From JAJUFS01 sp036381175 (GTDB lineage: Bacteria; Pseudomonadota; Gammaproteobacteria; Natronospirales; JAJUFS01): a stretch of 64,000 nt of DNA. The DNA lies in NCBI GenBank assembly GCA_036381175.1, contig DASVDI010000018.1:62001-126000 (forward strand), in the 5' to 3' direction. Below are positions 1 to 8,800 of the stretch, piece by piece. Position numbers and translations under genes: made by a program. Positions within the stretch are counted from its first letter, which is position 1, and each line of letters begins with the position of its first letter. The notes below the pieces were generated by a model. The model made no database searches and was not told where the DNA came from. It saw only the letters and a list, made by a program, of their open reading frames with translations.

Positions 1-6
1 AATAAC

Positions 7-30
7 GCGGCGTTATTGTAACAACGCCGC
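7..30 (-). terminator. Hairpin downstream of the lipoprotein pair
   Basis: Perfect 8-bp stem (GCGGCGTT at 7-14, AACGCCGC at 23-30) around an 8-nt loop, beginning 3 nt after the stop of the minus-strand lipoprotein gene. Its position fits a transcript end, but the minus-strand tail after the stem is only weakly T-rich (GTTATT), so efficient intrinsic termination is not certain. Confidence 0.5.
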
Positions 31-32
31 TT

Positions 33-605
33 TCAATCGCCGCGCGTAACCTCTTGTTGTGCCGGAACAACCACATCGTTTGCAGGTTCCGGCACATTTT
101 CAATAACGACGCGATGCTGCTTTTCATTCACATTCGATTTCGACTTTTCCGATGACAGCGACACCGTCACTTCGCGCGTCAACACGCGGCCGTCGGGGCC
201 GGTCACGCGCACCAGCACCCGGACCGGCTGCGGCGCATCGCTCGCGGGGCGAACACGGAAATTGAAATCCATCGGATGTTCCGGGCGCGTGTCGTTTTGC
301 GCTGAGCGCCGTGCGAAAGATGCGCTTGAATCGGAAACACGTCGTTCAAAACGATTACGTGAAATAACCGTTGCGAGCTCCGGTTGCAGAACCACTTCCA
401 CCGATTCCACAGGACGCGAGGAAGTGACGACGAGTCGCGCGCCGGTTTCAACGCCGGCGCGCAACGGACCGTCAACCTCTGCGTGCACCTGGATGGGATG
501 CAATGGTTTGCCGGGCGAACGAACGATGTCGGTATATCTTTCCGCCGGCTCACCCGTGCACGCGGTAGCAATAAACAATGTGGCGATGATGCAGAGAATG
601 CGCAT
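33..605 (-). CDS. Small lipoprotein of unknown function
   Basis: I do not recognise this 190-residue protein. The ATG at 605 is preferred over an upstream ATG at 617 because GGAG lies 6 nt ahead of it and the product then begins directly with a lipoprotein signal peptide (hydrophobic LCIIATLFIATAC, with the lipobox Cys near residue 16). The mature part is hydrophilic, with a predicted beta-rich centre and a polar C-terminus, and no catalytic motif is visible. It follows the metallopeptidase lipoprotein gene within a few bases, so the two are probably co-transcribed and act together in the envelope. An accessory or inhibitor role would be pure inference. Confidence 0.7.
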   Translation of the reverse strand: MRILCIIATLFIATACTGEPAERYTDIVRSPGKPLHPIQVHAEVDGPLRAGVETGARLVVTSSRPVESVEVVLQPELATVISRNRFERRVSDSSASFARRSAQNDTRPEHPMDFNFRVRPASDAPQPVRVLVRVTGPDGRVLTREVTVSLSSEKSKSNVNEKQHRVVIENVPEPANDVVVPAQQEVTRGD

Positions 606-616
606 TGTGAACTCCA

Positions 617-2353
617 TCAATTTTGCTCGAACGTGAGGTCGAGGCAGGACGTTCCACCGCTGGCGCTGTCGTCGTCCGCGTTGTCCCAGTCCAGCACTTC
701 GATGACGTAGATCCGGCCGCTCGACAACGATGCCGTTTCGATTTCCGTCGTACCGGTTTCCTCGCCCGACGCGACGTTCTCGCCGTTAAGCCTCACGTAA
801 AAATCCGGATCGCTGCCAGCCGCACCCGCGAGCGTGATCAGCCATTCGCCCGACGTGCCGACCTCGAAGCGCAGGAAGCGGCGCACACCAAGGCGGTTGT
901 ATTCACTCGCGCTCGCGGGATCGACAGCATTCGTGGTACAGACATTGATTGAATGGTTATCCGTAACCGTCAACAAATTCACGTATACCGGCGAAACGTA
1001 ATCTTCGTAACCTGCGCCGAACTCGGAACCGTCATCACCACCGGCACCAAGTAGCGTTCCATTGTCGCGACTGTCACCCCATTCATCATTGATTACGGCG
1101 ATATCATGAGAAGCGACAACATCACGAATATCGGCAGCGGATATGCCCGGATACTGCTTGAGAAAGTGGATGAAGGAGAAAATCGTGGTCATCGCGCTCG
1201 TGTTGCGCTGGCCGCCAGTCAACACGGCGTGAATCGGTGCGAAGCCGAGCGCCGCTGCATCTTCGCTCGGCGTGCTGTCGTACAAGTCGTAAATGATTTC
1301 CTGCACGGTGGCTTCGTTCCACCAGCCCATCGCGCCCTCGAATCCATCTTCCACGTTGATGATGAAGCCGTTCGCCTGGTTGTTCCCTTGGGTATCAACG
1401 TAAACGGGGTCGTCGGTTGTAATGCCGGAAAAGGCATTGCCCCAGCCTTCGCCGAAGGCGACACGCGGATCCAGCGCGTCGCCGCCACCGTGTGCGCCAC
1501 CGATGGAATCGGAACGCGCAAACGCATCTTCGTAATAATGACCCCACTCGTGAATGACGACGTGATTATCGTATTCGTCGGTGTCGATGCCAGCGTTACC
1601 AAGTATGAATATATTGCGTCCGGCCGAGCCGCCGTAGTTCGCGTAAAAGCTGGTGCCGATGCAACCATCGGAGAACGGAAAACTGCCACCGGTACACGAT
1701 CGGTTTTCCGGGCTCCAGTTGAGTTTCAACGCCGGGAAGTTCACATCAGGGTCGACTTGCCGGACTTTCTGCATCGCCGTGTAAACGGAATCGAGAATCG
1801 CGAACGGCGCCGCAGCGCGCGTTGACGAATAACCGCTGCCGCCCCAGCCCGACGCAGCGCGCAGATTGACTTCCAGGCTTCCCGTGCCGCTGTCAATGCT
1901 CTCGCCTTGCGCACTCCATATCGCCTGGTTGCGCGTGTTATCGACAACACTCACGCCCATGCCTGGCATCGTCGCGCGTACGCGGATAGTGACGCTGACA
2001 TTCTCGGGTACCGTGAGGCAGTACTCTCCCTGCTCCCCGGTAACCGCACTCGAGTAGGTTTCGGATCCGTTCGCAGCGATCGCGCGCACCTCGCCGCCGC
2101 GTATCGGACGGAACTCAGACGCGGCGTAATCCAGTTTCGCGCCCGTACCGGTATCGACAGCGGGAACAAATTCGTATTCGACGACGCCGCTGATCATGAC
2201 ACTGCCGGTGCCCATGCAATCACCCGCGACCGGGGCCGGATTGTTCGGGCCGCCATCATTGTTGTCCCCGCCACCGCCACCACATGCAGCGAGCAGCAAG
2301 GCCAACGACATCGCATAAAAAATCCGCCCGAGGCGGAAAAGGTCAAATCGCAT
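617..2353 (-). CDS. Lipoprotein zinc metallopeptidase, fungalysin/thermolysin-like, with PPC-like C-terminus
   Basis: This 578-residue exported lipoprotein has a signal peptide ending in LALLLAAC followed by a glycine-rich linker. Residues about 50-160 look like a carboxypeptidase-regulatory or prealbumin-like beta domain. The catalytic core carries HEWGH at 268-272 and GEGW at 301-304, giving the HExxH...E ligand pattern of gluzincin zinc peptidases, most like the fungalysin (M36) GEGWSDF region. The C-terminal part, about 475-570, resembles a bacterial pre-peptidase C-terminal (PPC) domain. Probable role: degradation or processing of extracellular or envelope protein. Substrate is unknown. 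The downstream small lipoprotein overlaps its end region and probably shares the transcript. The peptidase assignment rests on motifs only. Confidence 0.7.
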   Translation of the reverse strand: MRFDLFRLGRIFYAMSLALLLAACGGGGGDNNDGGPNNPAPVAGDCMGTGSVMISGVVEYEFVPAVDTGTGAKLDYAASEFRPIRGGEVRAIAANGSETYSSAVTGEQGEYCLTVPENVSVTIRVRATMPGMGVSVVDNTRNQAIWSAQGESIDSGTGSLEVNLRAASGWGGSGYSSTRAAAPFAILDSVYTAMQKVRQVDPDVNFPALKLNWSPENRSCTGGSFPFSDGCIGTSFYANYGGSAGRNIFILGNAGIDTDEYDNHVVIHEWGHYYEDAFARSDSIGGAHGGGDALDPRVAFGEGWGNAFSGITTDDPVYVDTQGNNQANGFIINVEDGFEGAMGWWNEATVQEIIYDLYDSTPSEDAAALGFAPIHAVLTGGQRNTSAMTTIFSFIHFLKQYPGISAADIRDVVASHDIAVINDEWGDSRDNGTLLGAGGDDGSEFGAGYEDYVSPVYVNLLTVTDNHSINVCTTNAVDPASASEYNRLGVRRFLRFEVGTSGEWLITLAGAAGSDPDFYVRLNGENVASGEETGTTEIETASLSSGRIYVIEVLDWDNADDDSASGGTSCLDLTFEQN

Positions 2354-2460
2354 TTCAGAAGAATCCGTTGAAAAACCGGACGTGAAAAATACCGGGAACG
2401 GAAGAACGGCGCCACTATTTCGGCTGATGCACCGCGATAACAGAAGGGGTATTCCCCTGT

Positions 2461-3477
2461 TCAGCGGGGAGAAACCTGCACGCCGGATTCTTCGGAACTG
2501 GAGAAACCGCGATCCCGACCGCTGTCGTGAAGTTCATCTTTCAACGTTGCGGTGAAGTCAGCGGGCTTGAGTACGAGCACATCGTTGCGAATGCTGCCGA
2601 GAATGTCTTCTGCCGTCGAGCCGATCAGTATTCGTTTCAGTCCCGTGCGGTGTGTCGTTCCAAGCACAATCAAATCCGCATTGATGTCATTGGCGAGTTC
2701 CGCAATCGCTTCCGCTGCATGGCCTTCCACCAGGTGCATGCGTTCTTCAGGAACGCCGTGCGCTTCGCCGAATGCCACGAACTGCCGGCCGTGATCATTG
2801 CGCACGTCCTTGAACATGTTCGCATCCGCGTAAGCCATTTCTGCGCCGACCGGTGCCTCGGCAGGCAGATACTGGTAGGCGTGCGCAATGTGCACTTCGG
2901 CGTTGAACTGTTTTGCCATGCCGCGTGCAGCCATGAGGATGTCGTCGTTCAGCCTGGCGGGTTTCGCATGCGTGTCGAAGGGATCGATCGCCGCAAGAAT
3001 CTTTTTCGGGTAGGAGCTGGAATGCGAATCGACCAGCATCAGTGGCACGGGGCATAAGCGCATCAAATGCCAGTCCGCCGGCGTGAAGAACGCGCGCGCG
3101 AATTTACCCACCGGCTCGATGTCCTTGATGACGAGATCGGGATTGCGCTCCAGCGCCTGGCGCGCGATTTCCTCGTAGGCCGGCTTGTACCAGGCGACAA
3201 CACCGTGCGCGGTAATGCCTTGTTCCTGCAACTGGACAATTTCGTTGTCCAGCCATTGGCGGCGCACCGAGAGCAGGCCTTCGACGGATTTTTCCATCAG
3301 GCCGGGATCGAGAAATCCCGACCTGGCCAGTGCGGTGTTGAAAATGGCAACGAGGAGTGTCAACGATGCGCCCGTGCGTTTCGCGAGCTCGACGCCACGC
3401 TGAAACGCGGTAGTGTGACGCATGGATGGATCGACAACGATCATTATGTCGCGAAGCGGATTGAGGTCGTCGTGCAT
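2461..3477 (-). CDS. uspE: Tandem-domain universal stress protein (UspE-like)
   Basis: 338 residues with two consecutive Usp folds (about 8-150 and 155-310), the UspE arrangement, against about 145 for single-domain UspA. The second domain ends in the nucleotide-binding signature GTTHRTGLKRILIGSTA (G-x2-G-x9-G-S/T). The first domain has a poor version of that motif (it reads DIEPVGKFARAFFTPADW), so probably only domain two binds ATP. Family members are cytoplasmic and induced by starvation or respiratory stress. Monocistronic by spacing: the next gene upstream starts over 80 nt away and the metallopeptidase is 107 nt downstream. Confidence 0.88.
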   Translation of the reverse strand: MHDDLNPLRDIMIVVDPSMRHTTAFQRGVELAKRTGASLTLLVAIFNTALARSGFLDPGLMEKSVEGLLSVRRQWLDNEIVQLQEQGITAHGVVAWYKPAYEEIARQALERNPDLVIKDIEPVGKFARAFFTPADWHLMRLCPVPLMLVDSHSSSYPKKILAAIDPFDTHAKPARLNDDILMAARGMAKQFNAEVHIAHAYQYLPAEAPVGAEMAYADANMFKDVRNDHGRQFVAFGEAHGVPEERMHLVEGHAAEAIAELANDINADLIVLGTTHRTGLKRILIGSTAEDILGSIRNDVLVLKPADFTATLKDELHDSGRDRGFSSSEESGVQVSPR

Positions 3478-3560
3478 GCCATTACTCCCGTTGCTCTACC
3501 ACTGTGCATATTTGCGTGTGGCGCAACTTTCAAGACGGGAGAAGACTGGACTGCGGCGTG

Positions 3561-4199
3561 TTACTGCGGCAGTTCTTCTGCAGACATATCGGCGGCGCGC
3601 CAGAGATACCAGCTTGCGACGGAACGGTACGGGCGCCATGCCTCGCCTTGTTCGGCAAGACATGCAGCATCGGGTTCGCAATCGTAGATGCGCGAGAATC
3701 CGCGCAGCACACCGAGGTCGTTCAGCGGCAATACATCCGGCCGGCCGAGCGTGAAGATCAGCAGCATTTCCACGGTCCAGCGGCCGACGCCGCGTACCGC
3801 GGTCAAACGTTCGATGATTTCTTCATCGTCCATGCGGCGAAGGCGGGCAAGCGATGGCACCGTGCCATCCTCGACGCGCGCCGCGAGATCGCGAACCGCG
3901 AGCACCTTGTTGCGCGAGAGGCCCGCGCCGCGAAGCAGGGGTTCATCCACCTCGAGCAATGCCGCGGGCTTCGGATGTCCACGGCCGGGAAACAAGGCGA
4001 GCACGCGGCCGTGAATGGTCGCGGCAGCCTTGCCGGAAAGTTGCTGGTAGACGATGGAACGCAACAGGGCGGGAAACGGCGCCGCCGGCCGGCGCGGCAC
4101 GAGACCAAACGGACCTGCATGCCGGATGAATTGCCGAAGGTCGGGATCGCGCCGCAGCCGGCGAAGCGCCACGGCGGGATCGTATTCGAGTCCCTTCAT
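3561..4199 (-). CDS. DNA-3-methyladenine glycosylase II family (AlkA-type HhH-GPD)
   Basis: 212-residue base-excision repair glycosylase that removes alkylated purines from DNA. It carries the helix-hairpin-helix and GPD region: GVGRWTVEMLLIFTLGRPDV followed by LPLNDLG, where the Asp after LPLN is the expected catalytic residue. It is the compact form without the N-terminal domain of E. coli AlkA. The ATG at 4199 overlaps the stop of the HD-GYP gene as ATGA, which fixes the start. A longer open frame upstream is only a shadow of that gene. Translational coupling to a c-di-GMP phosphodiesterase is probably operonic convenience. Confidence 0.88.
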   Translation of the reverse strand: MKGLEYDPAVALRRLRRDPDLRQFIRHAGPFGLVPRRPAAPFPALLRSIVYQQLSGKAAATIHGRVLALFPGRGHPKPAALLEVDEPLLRGAGLSRNKVLAVRDLAARVEDGTVPSLARLRRMDDEEIIERLTAVRGVGRWTVEMLLIFTLGRPDVLPLNDLGVLRGFSRIYDCEPDAACLAEQGEAWRPYRSVASWYLWRAADMSAEELPQ

Positions 4200-5464
4200 G
4201 TCGCTTCCCTGGCAACCTCCGGCACACGCATTTCTTCCGCGGCAATCGCGGAAATATCGACGCCGTAATCGGCAGGATTCACCACGCGCGAAATCGCCCA
4301 GTCCGGTGCGCCTCGCCCCTCGGCGAGCGTTGCCAGGTTCACAAGCTTGCGCGGCATGACGTCCCTGCCCTGATCGTCGCGCACCAGCAGGATGAGCGGC
4401 TTGAGGCGCGCTTCCGGGTTCGAGGAAACAACCACGCCGAGCGCACCGCTGGTCAGCAACACGAGGCTGCCGATCGGGTAAATGCCGACGCACTTGATGA
4501 ACTCTTCCATCAGGCGCTTGCCGAAATCCGCTTCCGCACGCTTGTGCATGGCTGTCAGTGCATCCTGCGGCGTCATCGCCTTGCGATAAACACGTTCGGA
4601 CGTCATCGAATCGTACATGTCGGCAATCGCGACCACGCGCACCGCTTCGCGGATGTCTTCGCCCTTCAGCCCTTCGGGATACCCACTGCCGTTCACGCGT
4701 TCGTGGTGGCGCAGCACGATGTCGAGCGCGCCTTGGGGAATTTCGCGCGTGAGCTTCAGCACGTTGAAGCCGTCGCGCGGATGCTTCTTCACGATCTCGA
4801 ATTCTTCTTCGGTGAGATTGCCCGGCTTGTTGAGCACATTGTTGGGCACGCGCGCGATGCCGAGATCGTGCAGCAGCGCGCCCATGCCGACTTCCTCGAG
4901 TTCGGCATGCGGATAGCCGAGATGGCGCGCGAACGCGAGCGCGAGAATGGAAACGTTCAGGCAGTGCGATGCCGTCGCCTCGTGCTGGTTGCGCAGGTTC
5001 GTCAGCCACAACGCCGTATTCACGTTAGAGGAAATCGTCGTGATCAGTTCGCTGATCACAACCTTGGCGTCTTCGGTTTCAATGCTCTTGCCGAGGCGCA
5101 TGTCGTTGAAGAAACGAATGACGCCATCGGTGGATTTGCGGAACGATTGTGTCGCGCTGCGCAGATTCTCGCGGAAGCTCTCGATGCTGCCTTGCCGGAT
5201 GCGTTCGGCGGTCTGGCGATCACGCGACTTCGATGCGTCGGCGGTGACGCCGGTCTCGCTCATCAGCCGGCGCACCTCGTCGTTATCGCGCGACTTCACG
5301 TCATCGATGAAAACGTAATTGCAGTAGCTGCGCAGGGATTCCAGGTCTTCCTCGGTTTCGACAACGAAACCCTGGAAAAGGAACGGGCTTTCCAGCCACG
5401 GACGGTCCAGCGCCGCCACGTACATGCCGATCCGGACCTGCTCAACATCAACCTTGATTCGCAC
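4196..5464 (-). CDS. HD-GYP domain cyclic-di-GMP phosphodiesterase with N-terminal DUF3391-like domain
   Basis: 422-residue signalling enzyme predicted to hydrolyse c-di-GMP. The N-terminal about 130 residues (IKVDVEQVRIGMYV onward) match the DUF3391-type domain that commonly precedes HD-GYP. The HD-GYP core includes HCLNVS, the metal-binding HD pair at 199-200 (LLHDLG), KKHPRDG, RHHERVNGSGYP with the GYP loop, and ADMYDSMTSERVYR, so the catalytic set looks intact. I chose GTG at 5464 because GAGGGAG lies just upstream and it begins the conserved domain. An in-frame start 23 codons earlier lacks this support. The stop overlaps the glycosylase start. It could act with the FimX-like receptor near 60 kb in motility control, which is inference. 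Confidence 0.9.
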   Translation of the reverse strand: MRIKVDVEQVRIGMYVAALDRPWLESPFLFQGFVVETEEDLESLRSYCNYVFIDDVKSRDNDEVRRLMSETGVTADASKSRDRQTAERIRQGSIESFRENLRSATQSFRKSTDGVIRFFNDMRLGKSIETEDAKVVISELITTISSNVNTALWLTNLRNQHEATASHCLNVSILALAFARHLGYPHAELEEVGMGALLHDLGIARVPNNVLNKPGNLTEEEFEIVKKHPRDGFNVLKLTREIPQGALDIVLRHHERVNGSGYPEGLKGEDIREAVRVVAIADMYDSMTSERVYRKAMTPQDALTAMHKRAEADFGKRLMEEFIKCVGIYPIGSLVLLTSGALGVVVSSNPEARLKPLILLVRDDQGRDVMPRKLVNLATLAEGRGAPDWAISRVVNPADYGVDISAIAAEEMRVPEVAREAT

Positions 5465-5512
5465 GACATCTCCCTCTGGTCTTAAGGTGCTGACACGGGA
5501 AAAACGATAAGG

Positions 5513-5529
5513 CATCCCTCTAAGGGATG
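5513..5529 (-). terminator. Short hairpin between tRNA-Glu and the HD-GYP gene
   Basis: CATCCCT/AGGGATG forms a 7-bp stem with a 3-nt loop. Reading on the minus strand it is followed by CCTTATCGTTTTTCC, which could end the tRNA transcript. It also lies about 50 nt upstream of the HD-GYP GTG start, so it may simply be leader structure. Confidence 0.35.
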
Positions 5530-5577
5530 TCACTATGTTCTGTCGGGAAAATTACCGAGAATATCGGCGAGAAGAAA

Positions 5578-5653
5578 TGGCGTCCCCAAGGGGATTCGAA
5601 CCCCTGTCGCCGCCGTGAAAGGGCGGTGTCCTAGGCCTCTAGACGATGGGGAC
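5578..5653 (-). tRNA. tRNA-Glu (anticodon TTC)
   Basis: A full cloverleaf can be drawn: acceptor GTCCCCA/TGGGGAC, anticodon stem CCGCC/GGCGG around loop CTTTCAC (anticodon TTC), T-loop TTCGAAT, discriminator G and an encoded CCA (5578-5580). It is the second gene of a two-tRNA transcript with tRNA-Ala. Confidence 0.97.
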
Positions 5654-5699
5654 GCAGAAACTGCGTCGTGGAGCTTCGCTCCGGTACCACTTTCTTTTT

Positions 5700-5775
5700 T
5701 GGTGGAGCTAGGCGGGATCGAACCGCCGACCTCCTGCATGCCATGCAGGCGCTCTCCCAGCTGAGCTATAGCCCC
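5700..5775 (-). tRNA. tRNA-Ala (anticodon GGC)
   Basis: Acceptor GGGGCTA/TAGCTCC contains the G3-U70 pair expected for alanine identity. The anticodon stem CCTGC/GCAGG encloses ATGGCAT (anticodon GGC), and CCA is encoded. It is the first gene of the Ala-Glu pair, directly behind a strong promoter. Confidence 0.97.
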
Positions 5776-5790
5776 ACGCGAGGAGGCGGC

Positions 5791-5819
5791 ATTCTGCGTG
5801 AAGGGTTTGATCAAGTCAA
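5791..5819 (-). promoter_or_regulatory. Sigma70 promoter for tRNA-Ala/tRNA-Glu
   Basis: On the minus strand TTGACT and CAGAAT are separated by 17 nt, followed by a GC-rich discriminator (GCCGCC). This is the layout usual for growth-rate or stringent-controlled stable-RNA promoters. It is placed immediately upstream of tRNA-Ala. Confidence 0.75.
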
Positions 5820-5850
5820 GCCGAAATCTGAACCTTGTTCGTGAACAACA

Positions 5851-8800
5851 TCATGCAGTTGCGCGGCGTTGCGCCGCGACTGGCGGCTCGGCATCCGGCT
5901 CATAGGCCAGCGATGGCGCCAGCCAGCGTTCCGCTTCGCCAAGTGCAACATCGCGCCTGGCGGCGTAATCCGCAACCTGATCCTTCGCGATGCGACCGAT
6001 GCCGAAATAGCGCGCGTCCGGATGCGAAAAATAGAAACCGCTGACGGATGCGGCCGGCCACATCGCGAACGATTCGGTAATCGAGATTCCCGTCGCCTGC
6101 TCAACATCCAGCCATTCCCAGAGGAATGCCTTCTCCGTGTGATCCGGGCAGGCGGGATAACCGGGCGCTGGCCGGATGCCCTGGTATTTCTCCGCGATCA
6201 AGGCGTCGTTATCCAGCGCCTCCGCCGGTGCGTATCCCCAGATTTCGCGGCGCAATTTCGCGTGCAGCCATTCGGCGCCCGCTTCCGCCAGGCGATCCGT
6301 CAGCGACTGCGCGAGGATGGCGGTGTAATCGTCCTGCGCAGCGCGACATTTTTCGACAAAGGTTTCGAGGCCGAGGCCGGCGGTTACGGCGAAGCCGCCG
6401 AGCCAGTCCGAGGGGCCGTTTTCCGGTGCAATGAAATCCGCGAGACAGCGATTCGGTTTGCCGGTGGGACGTTCGGTCTGCTGACGCAGGAAATGAAACA
6501 CCTGCGCAACCTTACCGCGCGATTCGTCCGTGTAAATCGCAACGTCGTCAGCACCGATCCGCGCAGCCGGGTGGATGCCGGCCACGCCGCGCGCCTGCAC
6601 GATGTTTTCGCGGATGAGGCGATCCAGCAGCAGCTGCCCGTCCTCGAACAGTTTGCGCGCCGCTTCGCCCTGCTCGGCGTGCTCGAGAATGCCGGGATAA
6701 CTGCCGCGCATTCCCCATGCCTGGAAGAACGGCGTCCAGTCGATGTAATCGCGCAATTTCTGCAGCGGGATATCAAACGCGCGTGTGCCGGTGTGGCGCG
6801 GCACGGGTGGTGTATAATTTTTCCAGTCCGTCATCTGTGCGTTTGCACGCGCGTCTTCCAGTGAAATGAAATTTTCCTTTTTCGTGCGGCGCGCATGCTG
6901 TTCGCGAATCGTCGTGTGTTCCTGCTTGAACTCGTGGTGACTGACATCGTGATTACCCAGCAGTTTCGAAACCGTGGAAATACAACGCGACGCGTCCTTC
7001 ACGTAAGCAACCGTGCCCGAATACGCAGGATCGATTTTTACCGCGGTGTGACTGCGTGACGTGGTTGCGCCCCCGATCAGCAAGGGCGATTCAAAACCCT
7101 GTCGTTCCATCTCGCGTGCGACATGCACCATTTCATCCAGCGATGGCGTGATCAGTCCCGACAAACCGACGATATCGACATTTTCCTTTTTCGCGGTTTC
7201 GAGAATTTTCTGCGCCGGAACCATCACGCCGAGATTGATCACCGTGTAGTTGTTGCACTGGAGCACGATATCGACAATGTTCTTGCCGATGTCATGCACA
7301 TCGCCTTTTACCGTGGCGAGCAGGATCTTTCCCTTGCTGCGCGTGGTCCCGGATTTCTCCGCTTCGATGTACGGCGTGAGATACGCGACGGCTTTTTTCA
7401 TGACGCGCGCGGATTTCACCACCTGCGGCAGGAACATCTTTCCTGCACCGAACAGATCGCCGACGACATTCATCCCGTCCATCAACGGCCCTTCGATGAC
7501 TTCGATAGGACGCGCCATCTGTTGCCGCACGGCCTCCACGTCTTCCTCGATGAACACATCGATGCCGTTCACCAGCGCGTGTTCGAGACGCTCCGTCACC
7601 GGCAGTTCACGCCAGCTCATGTCCGGACCGGACGCACGCTGTTGCGCACTGAAATCATTCGCAACTTCCAGCAGGCGTTCCGTCGCATCATCGCGCCGGT
7701 TCAGGATCACGTCCTCGACACGCTCGCGCAGCGCAGGATCAAGTTCGTCGTACACACCGAGCTGACCTGCATTCACGATACCCATGTCGAGACCGGCGCG
7801 AATGGCGTGATACAGGAACACGGCGTGCATCGCTTCGCGCACCGCGTCGTTGCCACGGAAGGAAAACGACACGTTGCTGACGCCGCCGGAAGTGCGTACG
7901 CCGGGACACGCCTGCTTGATCTCGCGCACCGCTTCGATGAAATCCTTCGCATAACCGTTGTGCACATCGATGCCCGTGGCGACGGCGAAAATGTTCGGAT
8001 CGAAAATGATGTCGTCGGGCGCGAAACCCGTCTTCTCCGTGAGCAATGCAAACGCACGCCGGCAGATTTCGATACGGCGCTGCAAGCTGTCCGCCTGGCC
8101 TTGCTCATCGAACGCCATCACGATGACCGCTGCGCCATAACGATGCGCGAGTGCGGCCTGGCGCAGGAACTCCGCTTCACCTTCCTTCAGGCTGATCGAG
8201 TTCACGACCGGCTTGCCCTGCACACACTTGAGACCGGCCTCGATGATTTCCCAGCGCGAAGAATCGATCATCACCGGCACACGCGAAATGTCCGGCTCGC
8301 TCGCGATCAGGTTCAGGAATTCACGCATCGCGGCGACGCCGTCGAGCATGCCTTCGTCCATGTTCACATCGATGATCTGCGCGCCGTTGTCCACTTGCTG
8401 ACGTGCGACTTCCAGCGCCGTCGCGAGATCACCTTCCATGATCAGTTTCTTGAAGCGCGCGGAACCGGTGACGTTGGTGCGCTCGCCGACATTCACGAAC
8501 AAGGTATCGGGACCGATGTTCAGCGCTTCCAGGCCGGAAAGTCGCAAGCGCGAGGACGTCTCTGGAATCACGCGCGGTGAATGCTGCGAGGCAAGTTGCG
8601 CGATCTTTTCGATGTGTTCCGGCGTCGTACCGCAACAACCGCCGATGATGTTGACGATGCCATCTTCCAGCCATGAGCGCAGGTAATCGCGCATCGCCTC
8701 GGGCGATTCATCGTATTCACCGAATGCGTTTGGCAAACCGGCGTTCGGGTGCGCACTGACATGACAATCTGCAATGCGCGAAAGTTCTTCGACGTATGGC

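Noticed and set aside
2444..2457. Small palindrome AGGGGTATTCCCCT between uspE and the peptidase gene
   Set aside because: Only a 5-bp stem without a T tail, too short to call a terminator or operator.
4200..5009. Long in-frame extension upstream of the AlkA-type glycosylase
   Set aside because: It is arginine- and alanine-rich and lies wholly on top of the HD-GYP gene in another frame. The glycosylase start is fixed by the ATGA overlap at 4196-4199.
7123..8580. 485-residue plus-strand open frame opposite metH
   Set aside because: It is antisense to the pterin and B12 domains of MetH, rich in His and Arg as expected from the complement of GC-rich codons, with no domain and no ribosome site.
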